This document shows, one piece after another, positions 7,688 to 13,657 of a stretch of DNA of 15,137 bases. Every line of letters starts with the position of its first letter. Positions within the stretch are counted from its first letter, which is position 1. The DNA lies in assembly GCA_016209865.1 (NCBI GenBank), contig JACQVL010000132.1, forward strand, positions 1 through 15,137, written 5' to 3'. Both the position numbers and the translations under genes were made by a program. The DNA comes from Candidatus Latescibacterota bacterium (GTDB lineage Bacteria; JAAXHH01; JACQVL01). The notes under the pieces were generated by a model, which was not told the DNA's origin, made no database searches, and saw only the letters and a list, made by a program, of their open reading frames with translations.

Positions 7688-8689
7688 TCACCAGCGGATG
7701 ACCGCCCCGACCACGTCGTCAGCTTCGCCCTTATTGATGGCATCGTACAGGGCCGGGGCGTCGTGCGCCTGAACCCGGTGGGTAATCGTCGAGTGCCAGG
7801 GCAAGACTCCCCTCGCTATATTCTTGAGGACGGCGCGCCGGCAGGACGCGAACCCATCATCGCATGGATAGAACATCGTCAGCCGTTTGCCGTGGGGCGG
7901 CAGGAAGTGGTATGAGATCGGCTCAGCCCCGTAATTCCCCTGGAGGATGAACTTGCCGTGCGTCTTGCACAGCGCGATGGCCGGGTCGATGCAGGCGGGA
8001 ATACCGGTGGCTTCAAACACGACATCCGCGCCTTCCGGCGTGATGTGTTTGAGGGCATCCGTGACATTCTGCTCAGAGCCATTGATCACGTAATCTGCCC
8101 CCAGCGTGCGGGCGATGTCCAGCCGCCGCTGGTCGATGTCGATGGCGATGACGACGCATCCCCGGTGACTGCACGCGGCCACGACCCCCAGCCCGATCAG
8201 GCCGGAGCCGTATACCGCCACCGTTTCCCCCATCCGCGGGTTGGCCATATCAACCCCGTTCAGGCCGACGGCCGGCATGACGTACAGGCTGGCGGCCTCC
8301 TCATCGGCCCCATCCGGCAGCAGAGCCAGCCCGTGCGTGGTGCGTGGGTCGATCACCGCAGACGAACAGTGCACACCGGCCACCGCCGAGACGCTCTGTC
8401 CGTCCGGCAGAGCAATCACCCTGTTGTCACGGTAATACACCCTATCCCCCGCTGTGAACCCGTTCACCTTCTTGCCCACTCGCTCGACGAGACCAACCCC
8501 CTGGTATCCGGTACACAACGGATACGGCCCCCAGGAGAGTTTGCCGCGAATGAGCGCGAACTCCGTCCCGATACTCACCCCGGTGTACCGCGTCCGGACG
8601 AGAATCTGCTCTGATCCTGGATCGGGGAGGATGACATCGGTGTAAGAAAAGCGCTGATGGGCGTCGCAGATCAGGGCGCGTGCGTGCAT
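7688..8689 (-). CDS. Zinc-less medium-chain (MDR) alcohol-dehydrogenase-like protein
   Basis: A 333-residue medium-chain dehydrogenase/reductase: N-terminal GroES-like domain (1-~130) and Rossmann domain with GSGLIGLG (161-168) and Asp184 for NAD. In zinc alcohol dehydrogenases the first zinc ligand is Cys in a CGICGTD-like segment; here it reads GVSIGTE (37-43), and the GHE motif reads GYQ (61-63). The four-cysteine structural zinc lobe is also missing. It therefore resembles the zinc-independent 'SIGTE' branch of the family. It may still oxidise a polyol or sugar hydroxyl, or work as a reductase. The start at 8687-8689 has GAGGA 9 nt upstream. It begins 12 nt after the SDR stop, so the two dehydrogenases are probably made together. 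Confidence 0.88.
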   Translation of the reverse strand: MHARALICDAHQRFSYTDVILPDPGSEQILVRTRYTGVSIGTEFALIRGKLSWGPYPLCTGYQGVGLVERVGKKVNGFTAGDRVYYRDNRVIALPDGQSVSAVAGVHCSSAVIDPRTTHGLALLPDGADEEAASLYVMPAVGLNGVDMANPRMGETVAVYGSGLIGLGVVAACSHRGCVVIAIDIDQRRLDIARTLGADYVINGSEQNVTDALKHITPEGADVVFEATGIPACIDPAIALCKTHGKFILQGNYGAEPISYHFLPPHGKRLTMFYPCDDGFASCRRAVLKNIARGVLPWHSTITHRVQAHDAPALYDAINKGEADDVVGAVIRW

Positions 8690-8701
8690 GGGGTGTCGTC
8701 C

Positions 8702-9487
8702 TCACCAATCACGGTGATAGCTCGTGATCCAGCCGCCATCGACCGGCAGCACCACGCCGGTGACGTAGCTCGCCTCCGGGGACACCAGGAACAGCACCGC
8801 GTGTGCGATCTCCTCGAACTGGCCCGGCCGGCCGAGCGGGACGTGCGCGAGCAGGCTTCGTCCCTGCTCCGTGTACGACTTCCCGTCCGGGCCGTAGAAG
8901 ATCCCGACGTTCTCCATCGTCCCCGGCGCGACCGCGTTGACGCGGATGCCCTTCGACCCCAATTCTGCCGCCATCGCGCGGGTCAGATGGGCGACCCCGG
9001 CTTTAGCCGCGTCGTAGGCGGTCTGCAGACGGAGCGGCACGAGTCCCGCGATCGAGCTGATGTTGACGATACGCCCGTCTCCCTGCTTTAGCATGATGGG
9101 AATGACCGCACGGCTGACCAGAAACACGCCAGTCAAATCGACGCCGATGACACGGTTCCACATCTCTAACGACTGTTCATGGACGAGGACGCGTTCAGGA
9201 TTCCCGATGCCCGCATCGTTCACCAGGATGTCGATCCGCCCGAACCGATCCACAGCTTGCTGGACGACGCGCTCGACCTGATCCGCGTCGGACACGTCCG
9301 CTGCCAGGCCGATGCAGGTGTTCCCGGCCTCAGTGAGCTCGCGTGCCGCTCGTTCGCTTCCTTCTGCGTTAATGTCGACGATGGCGACAGAAGCGCCGTT
9401 CTCGACCAGATCCTGCACGATCGCGCGTCCGATGCCGCGCGCCCCTCCGGTGACGATGGCGACATGACCGTTCAAGTCAACTTGCAT
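8702..9487 (-). CDS. Short-chain dehydrogenase/reductase (classical SDR, FabG-like)
   Basis: A 261-residue classical SDR with every hallmark: TGGARGIG (13-20), Asp37 after strand 2 (NAD preference), NDAG (90-93), NISS (142-145) and Tyr158-x-x-x-Lys162 (YDAAK). The C-terminus has the usual PVDGGW. It probably oxidises a secondary alcohol, for example on a sugar or sugar acid; the substrate is not known. The start is tightly constrained. Two adjacent ATGs (9488-9490 and 9485-9487) follow GGAGG, and the second has the better spacing of 6 nt. The stop of the preceding gene overlaps these ATGs, which indicates translational coupling. A much longer frame reaching 10255 exists but is only the shadow of the preceding gene. 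Confidence 0.92.
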   Translation of the reverse strand: MQVDLNGHVAIVTGGARGIGRAIVQDLVENGASVAIVDINAEGSERAARELTEAGNTCIGLAADVSDADQVERVVQQAVDRFGRIDILVNDAGIGNPERVLVHEQSLEMWNRVIGVDLTGVFLVSRAVIPIMLKQGDGRIVNISSIAGLVPLRLQTAYDAAKAGVAHLTRAMAAELGSKGIRVNAVAPGTMENVGIFYGPDGKSYTEQGRSLLAHVPLGRPGQFEEIAHAVLFLVSPEASYVTGVVLPVDGGWITSYHRDW

Positions 9488-9497
9488 CATAAACCTC
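9485..9497 (-). promoter_or_regulatory. Overlapping stop/start and ribosome site (unknown 634-aa gene to SDR)
   Basis: On the minus strand the junction reads GGAGG-TTT-ATGATG. GGAGG is inside the last codons of the upstream gene, its stop TGA (9487-9489) overlaps both ATGs, and the SDR begins within 1-4 nt of the stop. This is the classic arrangement for translational coupling, and it fixes the SDR start. Confidence 0.75.
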
Positions 9498-11391
9498 CAT
9501 ACGACGGACGATTGACAAACCGCACCGTGCCCACATCGAGCGTGATTTCCGTTCCGGGCGGCAGACGCACCTGAAGACGCGAGTCCTCGACCGGGACGGC
9601 ACGGGTCTCCGCGGCCAGCGGAGGGGCGGCATAATCCCCGATCGCGCCCGGGAACCCGCTCGTGCGGGCCGTGTACCGCGCTTCGGTGAATCGGTGCTCC
9701 CCGAACGCCCCAGCCTGGACGATCACCTGGCGGTGATGAAGAGGGCTGAGATTGACGAGCCGCAGGACTGTGCGGGCCGGTTCCACCTTCTCGACCAACG
9801 CCGCGACGTCCTGGGGGAGGCCGGGCCGCCGGCGTTCCGCGTCGAAGTACCGGACGCGGGACATCAGCAGTCCGCCGTTGTAGATGATCTGTGGCGCGCC
9901 TAAGGTGAGCTGGATGAGCGCTTCGGTCTCCACCGGGTTCAGGTATTGCCAGTGGTGAACGTCGTGATGCGTGGTCACCGTCTCGTCTTCTCGAACCTGG
10001 GTCAACCGCCGGCAGACCATGCGGGAGGTCGCCCGCAGGATCTCCTCGGGGTACGCCGGGTTCTCGCCCGCTAAAAACCGCACCCAGGGCTGTTCGTGGC
10101 CGGCGTTTTCTTTTGTACGGAAGGAGAACACGACGTTCCAGTCGTACCGGCTCGACCGACGGATGTGCTCGATCCGTTCCCAATCCTCCTGCTGCATCGA
10201 GAGGTTCCAGAGCGCGACCGGGTAGATGGGCGACATCGGCTGGTAGTCGAACCATCCGCAGTCCCCGTAGCGGTACGGCACGACGAACGTCTCGTGCTGA
10301 TCCTCCAGGGCTCTGTACTGGCCGATCCAGTGCTCATGGAGGCTCATCACGCAGTCCCGGACATCGCGCACCGCGCCCAGCGCGACGATCTGGTCGATCT
10401 GGATGCGGGGCAGGTCGAGGTAGCGCGCGTCCTGAGTCAGCAGGTACGCGCTGGCCGCCGCGACGGTCGCGGCCATCTGGATGTTGTAGAACCCATGCGG
10501 CCAGGTCCACCCGTACAGCCCGCCGTACCAGTGGCCGTCGATATACTCCCCGACCTGTCCGGAGAGGCCGACGTTGTCGGGCAACAGCCCGCCGTTCTGC
10601 CGGGCGCGCTCCACCCAGGCGTCCACGTACTCGATCACCCACTGCCGGTACCGCTCCTCCCCCGTCATCAGGTACGCGTTCGTCACTAAGCTGGTGACGG
10701 CCAAGTTGTGAACCACGTCCCCGCGGCTCATCCGACGCTCCATCGCCTCCCCCATGCGACGGGCGAGCGCCGGGTCTTTCAGGTCGTCGATCGTCGTGAT
10801 GCCGGGAATGTCATAATGGGGCAGGCCGTACCGGGCCATGCCGGGCGACCAGCCGTACGACGGCTCTCCGCGGAAGAAAGACATGCTCGGCCCGCCGCTC
10901 CCGTTATACGGGGATCGGATGATTCGTCGTTCCGGGTCGTAGTTGAGCGCGTCGGCGTCTTCGTTCAGGTAGAGTCCCGCAAACCGCCGCGCCCGGTCGA
11001 GGTGCTTCGGGTTGGCCGGGTCGGCCAGGCAGAGGAGGTAGAAGTAGATGTCGCTCTCGCTCTGATGAAATTGGTCATCCCGACGGGAGTAGTCCTTGTG
11101 GACGAGCCCGAACCCGGTCAACTGCCGGGTGAGCGCGTCCCATTCCCGGTCGGCCAACTGGAGCAGATGATCGCCTCCGCCCAGCAGGTAGAGCAACGGC
11201 CAGTTGTAGAAACTCTCGTAGAAATCGTCCTCGCTCCCGCCCAGCGCGTCTCCCCAGATCAGGCTCCCGTCCGGCCGGGTATACTTCTCTAAGTAGGGGT
11301 ACACCGACTGATCCATGATGTCAAACAACCGCCGTTCCAGCACGGCCCAGGCGGGTATCGTGGATGGAATCGTGGCTTCGATCGTCGTCAT
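9487..11391 (-). CDS. Large uncharacterised protein, probable alpha/alpha-barrel (glycosidase-like)
   Basis: A ~634-residue protein that I do not recognise as a named family. Residues ~10-480 are rich in helices with aromatic and acidic pairs between them (WGDALGGSEDDFYESFYNWP around 46-65, DDQFHQSESDIYFY near 105-118, GHWYGGLYGWTWPHGF further on). This pattern is seen in (alpha/alpha)6-barrel glycosidases and polysaccharide lyases. The last ~120 residues look beta-rich (TVLRLVNLSPLHHRQVIVQAG), like the C-terminal sandwich of such enzymes. No signal peptide is visible. Start: ATG at 11389-11391 has GGAG 6 nt upstream; a second ATG at 11401-11403 overlaps the upstream TAA (TAATG) and adds four residues. 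It sits between PhyH-2 and the SDR with overlaps at both ends, so it is a tightly tied operon member. Glycan hydrolysis or lysis is an inference. Confidence 0.65.
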   Translation of the reverse strand: MTTIEATIPSTIPAWAVLERRLFDIMDQSVYPYLEKYTRPDGSLIWGDALGGSEDDFYESFYNWPLLYLLGGGDHLLQLADREWDALTRQLTGFGLVHKDYSRRDDQFHQSESDIYFYLLCLADPANPKHLDRARRFAGLYLNEDADALNYDPERRIIRSPYNGSGGPSMSFFRGEPSYGWSPGMARYGLPHYDIPGITTIDDLKDPALARRMGEAMERRMSRGDVVHNLAVTSLVTNAYLMTGEERYRQWVIEYVDAWVERARQNGGLLPDNVGLSGQVGEYIDGHWYGGLYGWTWPHGFYNIQMAATVAAASAYLLTQDARYLDLPRIQIDQIVALGAVRDVRDCVMSLHEHWIGQYRALEDQHETFVVPYRYGDCGWFDYQPMSPIYPVALWNLSMQQEDWERIEHIRRSSRYDWNVVFSFRTKENAGHEQPWVRFLAGENPAYPEEILRATSRMVCRRLTQVREDETVTTHHDVHHWQYLNPVETEALIQLTLGAPQIIYNGGLLMSRVRYFDAERRRPGLPQDVAALVEKVEPARTVLRLVNLSPLHHRQVIVQAGAFGEHRFTEARYTARTSGFPGAIGDYAAPPLAAETRAVPVEDSRLQVRLPPGTEITLDVGTVRFVNRPSYGGL

Positions 11392-11405
11392 GCCAGGCTC
11401 CATTA
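11389..11405 (-). promoter_or_regulatory. TAATG junction plus internal ribosome site choosing the start
   Basis: The minus strand reads TAATGGAGCCTGGCATG. The TAA ends PhyH-2 and shares its A with a first ATG (11401-11403); the GGAG inside the same stretch lies 6 nt before a second in-frame ATG (11389-11391). The second is preferred on spacing, but reinitiation at the first is possible. Either way the two genes are translationally coupled. Confidence 0.6.
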
Positions 11406-12281
11406 TGAGGCCCTGGCGGTCGCCAGGGATGGCTTCGCCGAGGCCGACCGGCTCTGTTCCTGTAACTCATAGAGTGACGCGATACGCTTCTCATACCGGG
11501 GAATCGGGAAGTCGGTCATCGTGAAACGGGCGACAAGAGCCCGCTGGCCGCGCACTAACCGGACGTTCTGCTCGGTCAGGTGGGTCATCTCGCCGCAGTA
11601 GATCGGGCACGCGTCCGCGGCCCGGTAGCTCAGGATGAGCGTCCGGCGCGGGTGAGTGGAAGTATTCGTGATGGAGGCGTGGGGCGTCATGCAACTCATG
11701 AAGATGACCGCACCCGCTTTGCCTTCAAGGGGCACCGCCTGGGTCCCGTCCACCGGTTCCGTCACCTTGCCCTGGAAGAACCCGTCTGTGCTGTGCGACA
11801 GGAGCGGCCCGTCGTGACGCCGGGGGATGACCTGCAGGCAGCCGTTCTGGACGGTCGCGTCGTCCAGGTAGAAGAGGATGGAGACGGAGTCGCGGTTGGT
11901 GAGAGGGTAGTAGGAGAGGTCCTGGTGCCATTCGACGGGCGAGCCGATTCCGGCGGGCTTCATGTTGATCTTGCTGTAATGGAAGAGCAGGTCGGGGCCG
12001 AGGAGTTGCTCGACGCAGTCCAACAATTTATCCGACTCAGAAAACTCTCGGAACAGCTCGTAGTGCGTGCACGGTTCGTAGAGCCGCCGGACGAGCGTCC
12101 CGTCCGGAGCCTGCTTCGGTTCCATCTCCAGGCGGGTCTTGTCGTGATGGGCGAGCGTACTGCCGGCCGCAACCCGCTCCATCTCCGCATGGAACGTCGC
12201 GAGTTCGTCCCTCGACAGGAACCCTGGATAGACGACGTACCCCTCGCGGTGGTAGTGTTCGACGTGCTGTGGCGACAGCAT
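11403..12281 (-). CDS. Phytanoyl-CoA dioxygenase family protein (PhyH-2), Fe(II)/2-oxoglutarate oxygenase
   Basis: A 292-residue PhyH-family oxygenase with an intact iron site: His119-x-Asp121 (EWHQDLSYY), distal His201 (TPHAS) and Arg212/Arg213 (HPRRTLIL) for 2-oxoglutarate. The NGCLQVIPRRHDG segment (146-158) is the usual PhyH core signature. The start is ATG 12279-12281 because a perfect AAGGAGGAGG lies 6 nt upstream. A longer frame to 12335 would read through the inverted repeat at 12311-12393 (SFVIFVVS), a known kind of false N-terminal extension. It follows PhyH-1 after a 78-nt gap filled by that repeat, and its stop TAA overlaps the next gene. PhyH-1 and PhyH-2 share the VENGCLEV/VQNGCLQV block and are closer to each other than to PhyH-3. 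Confidence 0.9.
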   Translation of the reverse strand: MLSPQHVEHYHREGYVVYPGFLSRDELATFHAEMERVAAGSTLAHHDKTRLEMEPKQAPDGTLVRRLYEPCTHYELFREFSESDKLLDCVEQLLGPDLLFHYSKINMKPAGIGSPVEWHQDLSYYPLTNRDSVSILFYLDDATVQNGCLQVIPRRHDGPLLSHSTDGFFQGKVTEPVDGTQAVPLEGKAGAVIFMSCMTPHASITNTSTHPRRTLILSYRAADACPIYCGEMTHLTEQNVRLVRGQRALVARFTMTDFPIPRYEKRIASLYELQEQSRSASAKPSLATARAS

Positions 12282-12287
12282 GGGGGG

Positions 12288-12297
12288 CCTCCTCCTT
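12288..12297 (-). promoter_or_regulatory. Strong ribosome-binding site of PhyH-2
   Basis: AAGGAGGAGG on the minus strand with a 6-nt CCCCCC spacer before ATG 12279-12281. It decides the start codon against the longer frame that runs into the repeat. Confidence 0.8.
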
Positions 12298-12310
12298 GTG
12301 TACATCGCAC

Positions 12311-12393
12311 TAACCACGAAGATCACGAAGGACACGAAGAAACATATTTCATTCCTTGTTTAACTTCGTGCTCTTCGTGTTCTTCGTGGTTTA
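12311..12393. repeat. Imperfect 29-bp inverted repeat built of cacgaag units
   Basis: The left arm (12311-12339) and the complement of the right arm (12364-12393) match at all but three positions plus one gap. Each arm holds three copies of cacgaag spaced about 9 nt, around a 24-nt AT-rich loop. I recall this cacgaag palindrome from intergenic regions of many environmental bacteria; translated, it gives NHEDHEGHEE-like or PRRTRR-like strings. In RNA it would form a long hairpin between PhyH-1 and PhyH-2, which could stabilise, process or attenuate the transcript. There is no T-run, so a simple terminator is unlikely. The right arm lies inside the 3' end of PhyH-1. Confidence 0.85.
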
Positions 12394-13316
12394 ACATCCA
12401 TTCTCTTCTTCTCCGCTGGCACGACGAACGAGCCGTCGGACGTCCACCGGTAGAACCGGGCGCCCGCCGCGTTCGCCAGCGCGTGCTCCCACGCGACTGC
12501 CCAGTGGGCATAATCGCGTTCGGCGAGGTCCGGCTGCTTCCGGCTGCGGACGACATGGGCAGGGTAGGCGGGACGGCCGGTCGGCACCCCGATCGGCTGA
12601 TAACGGAGGTCGAGCGACCAGCGGATGCCGTCGGTCAGGTTGGGTGTGGATCGGTGCAGAGTATAGTTATTAAAGAGAATCAGTCCTCCGGCTTTGAGCG
12701 GGATGGCCTGTCCCTCGCTGGCCGGCATCTCGGCCGGCACGACCTGGAGGCCGTGGGCGGATGGCTCATGGGTGAGGAGCATCCGGGTCTTGTGGCTGCC
12801 GGGGAGGACCTCCAGACAGCCGTTCTCGACGGTGGCATCGACGAGCGGGATCCAGATGCTCAGGATGAACGCCCCGTCCGCCTCGGGCAGGAGGACACCC
12901 ATGTCCTGATGCCAGGGGACACGGTGGAGGGAGGTGCCGAGTTTGTCCGGCATCTTCGCCCGGATGTGCTGGGTCGGATTGCACAGAATCTCCGGCCCCA
13001 CTAAGGACTCCACGATGTCCAGCAGGCGCGGGTTGGCCAGGAATTCGAACATCGGCCGCAGACGCGCTTCGTAGATGTCGATCCCGCCGGCGATCTCCGG
13101 GCAGTGTTCAGCTAAGCGCGCCAAGCGATGACTGAACGGCTGATCCTGGTACAGATGAGGACTCTTCCCCTCGGCGTGGAAACGCACGGCCCGCCGGTCG
13201 ATCTCCTCCTCGTATGCCTGGAGGATCGGGTTCAGGTCGTCCGGTTGTAACGCATCCTCGACGACTAAGTAGCCCTCGGTCTGGAACCGTTCAACCTGAG
13301 AGAGAGTGAGCGCCAT
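12360..13316 (-). CDS. Phytanoyl-CoA dioxygenase family protein (PhyH-1), Fe(II)/2-oxoglutarate oxygenase; C-terminal tail encoded by repeat
   Basis: A 318-residue PhyH-family oxygenase, the first gene of the minus-strand run. The iron site is complete: His136-x-Asp138 (PWHQDMGV), distal His221 (TLHRSTPN) and Arg232 (GIRWSLDLRY). The NGCLEVLPGSHK core is at 165-176. The start is ATG 13314-13316, since AGGAGGAG lies 6 nt upstream; a longer frame to 13349 adds eleven residues without support. The last ten residues (KPRRTRRARS) and the TAA stop are encoded by the right arm of the cacgaag inverted repeat, so the native C-terminus probably ended near residue 308 and was replaced or extended by the repeat. 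The tail is very basic and unlikely to belong to the fold. Substrate unknown; a sigma70-like promoter lies upstream. Confidence 0.9.
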   Translation of the reverse strand: MALTLSQVERFQTEGYLVVEDALQPDDLNPILQAYEEEIDRRAVRFHAEGKSPHLYQDQPFSHRLARLAEHCPEIAGGIDIYEARLRPMFEFLANPRLLDIVESLVGPEILCNPTQHIRAKMPDKLGTSLHRVPWHQDMGVLLPEADGAFILSIWIPLVDATVENGCLEVLPGSHKTRMLLTHEPSAHGLQVVPAEMPASEGQAIPLKAGGLILFNNYTLHRSTPNLTDGIRWSLDLRYQPIGVPTGRPAYPAHVVRSRKQPDLAERDYAHWAVAWEHALANAAGARFYRWTSDGSFVVPAEKKRMDVKPRRTRRARS

Positions 13317-13322
13317 AATATT

Positions 13323-13330
13323 CTCCTCCT
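13323..13330 (-). promoter_or_regulatory. Strong ribosome-binding site of PhyH-1
   Basis: AGGAGGAG on the minus strand, 6 nt before ATG 13314-13316, which fixes the PhyH-1 start over the upstream in-frame codon at 13349. Confidence 0.8.
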
Positions 13331-13349
13331 GATGAGAATTAACGATCAA

Positions 13350-13357
13350 GACCGGTC
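13350..13357. promoter_or_regulatory. GACCGGTC palindrome in the operon leader (possible operator)
   Basis: A perfect 8-bp palindrome between the predicted transcription start (about 13389) and the PhyH-1 ribosome site. Its position just downstream of the promoter suits a repressor site, but 8 bp is short and can occur by chance. Confidence 0.25.
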
Positions 13358-13395
13358 ATCGTTGTAGGGGCGAGACGGCAACGGCATTCGGAAGC

Positions 13396-13424
13396 AATAT
13401 AAATAATGAAGGGATCCATCACAA
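13396..13424 (-). promoter_or_regulatory. Sigma70-type promoter candidate for the 12-gene run
   Basis: On the minus strand TTGTGA (13419-13424, 4 of 6 to TTGACA) is followed by a 17-nt spacer and TATATT (13396-13401, 5 of 6 to TATAAT) in an AT-rich stretch. The expected start is near 13389, giving a leader of about 70 nt before the PhyH-1 ATG. It is the best promoter-like match I found ahead of the run. Matches by eye only. Confidence 0.5.
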
Positions 13425-13500
13425 CCTTTTCTTTGACTCGATGCAAAAAGAAAGGTTGCCGGTTGACCAACGACCGATTAATTTGAAATTGCTCACACAA

Positions 13501-13565
13501 TGTCACCCTGAGCGAAGCGAAGGGTCTCACGCATGACGAGATTCTTCGTGTTGCTCAGAATGACA
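13501..13565. repeat. 65-bp dispersed palindromic repeat (gagcgaagcgaagg type)
   Basis: The ends tgtcaccctgagc (13501-13513) and gctcagaatgaca (13553-13565) pair with two mismatches, and the inner parts (gaagggtctc with gagattcttc) pair again around a ~9-nt loop. I recall this type, with translations such as RPFASLRVT or LRFAQGD, as a widely scattered intergenic hairpin in many environmental bacterial phyla. It sits in the divergent spacer, about 77 nt upstream of the promoter candidate and 92 nt before the isomerase gene. It may insulate the two transcription units or be a mobilised non-coding element. Confidence 0.85.
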
Positions 13566-13643
13566 ACCGTTGACGAGAGAGTTTTTGTGAGGCGTTCTTG
13601 CAATAGCACGTTGGATTCATTTTTTCTTTCCCGAACCTCGAGC

Positions 13644-13651
13644 AAAGGAGG
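13644..13651 (+). promoter_or_regulatory. Strong ribosome-binding site of the isomerase-like gene
   Basis: AAAGGAGG with a 6-nt spacer before ATG 13658-13660. It supports this start as the true one. Confidence 0.8.
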
Positions 13652-13657
13652 CCATCT

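Larger units (their letters stand above)
13317..13657. other. 341-bp divergent spacer between the operon and the isomerase gene
   Basis: No gene is visible here. It holds, from left to right, the PhyH-1 ribosome site, a GACCGGTC palindrome, a minus-strand sigma70-type promoter, a 65-bp dispersed hairpin repeat and the ribosome site of the isomerase gene. The stretch 13380-13500 is AT-richer than its surroundings. I could not identify a convincing plus-strand promoter: TTGACG occurs at 13570-13575 but has no good -10 box at normal distance. Short frames across the hairpin are repeat translations. Confidence 0.7.

Noticed and set aside
9488-10255. N-terminal extension of the SDR frame by more than 250 codons, suggesting a fusion
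   Set aside because: The extension is the wrong frame of the large unknown gene, is Arg/Pro/Gly-rich without motifs, and the SDR has its own ribosome site and start at the normal place.
12282-12335. Longer N-terminus for PhyH-2
   Set aside because: The extra residues come from the cacgaag repeat, and AAGGAGGAGG is correctly spaced only for the ATG at 12279-12281.
11580-13004. 474-residue plus-strand reading frame across PhyH-2 and PhyH-1
   Set aside because: It is antisense to two clear oxygenase genes with strong ribosome sites and runs straight through the inverted repeat; it shows no domain and is a high-GC shadow frame.
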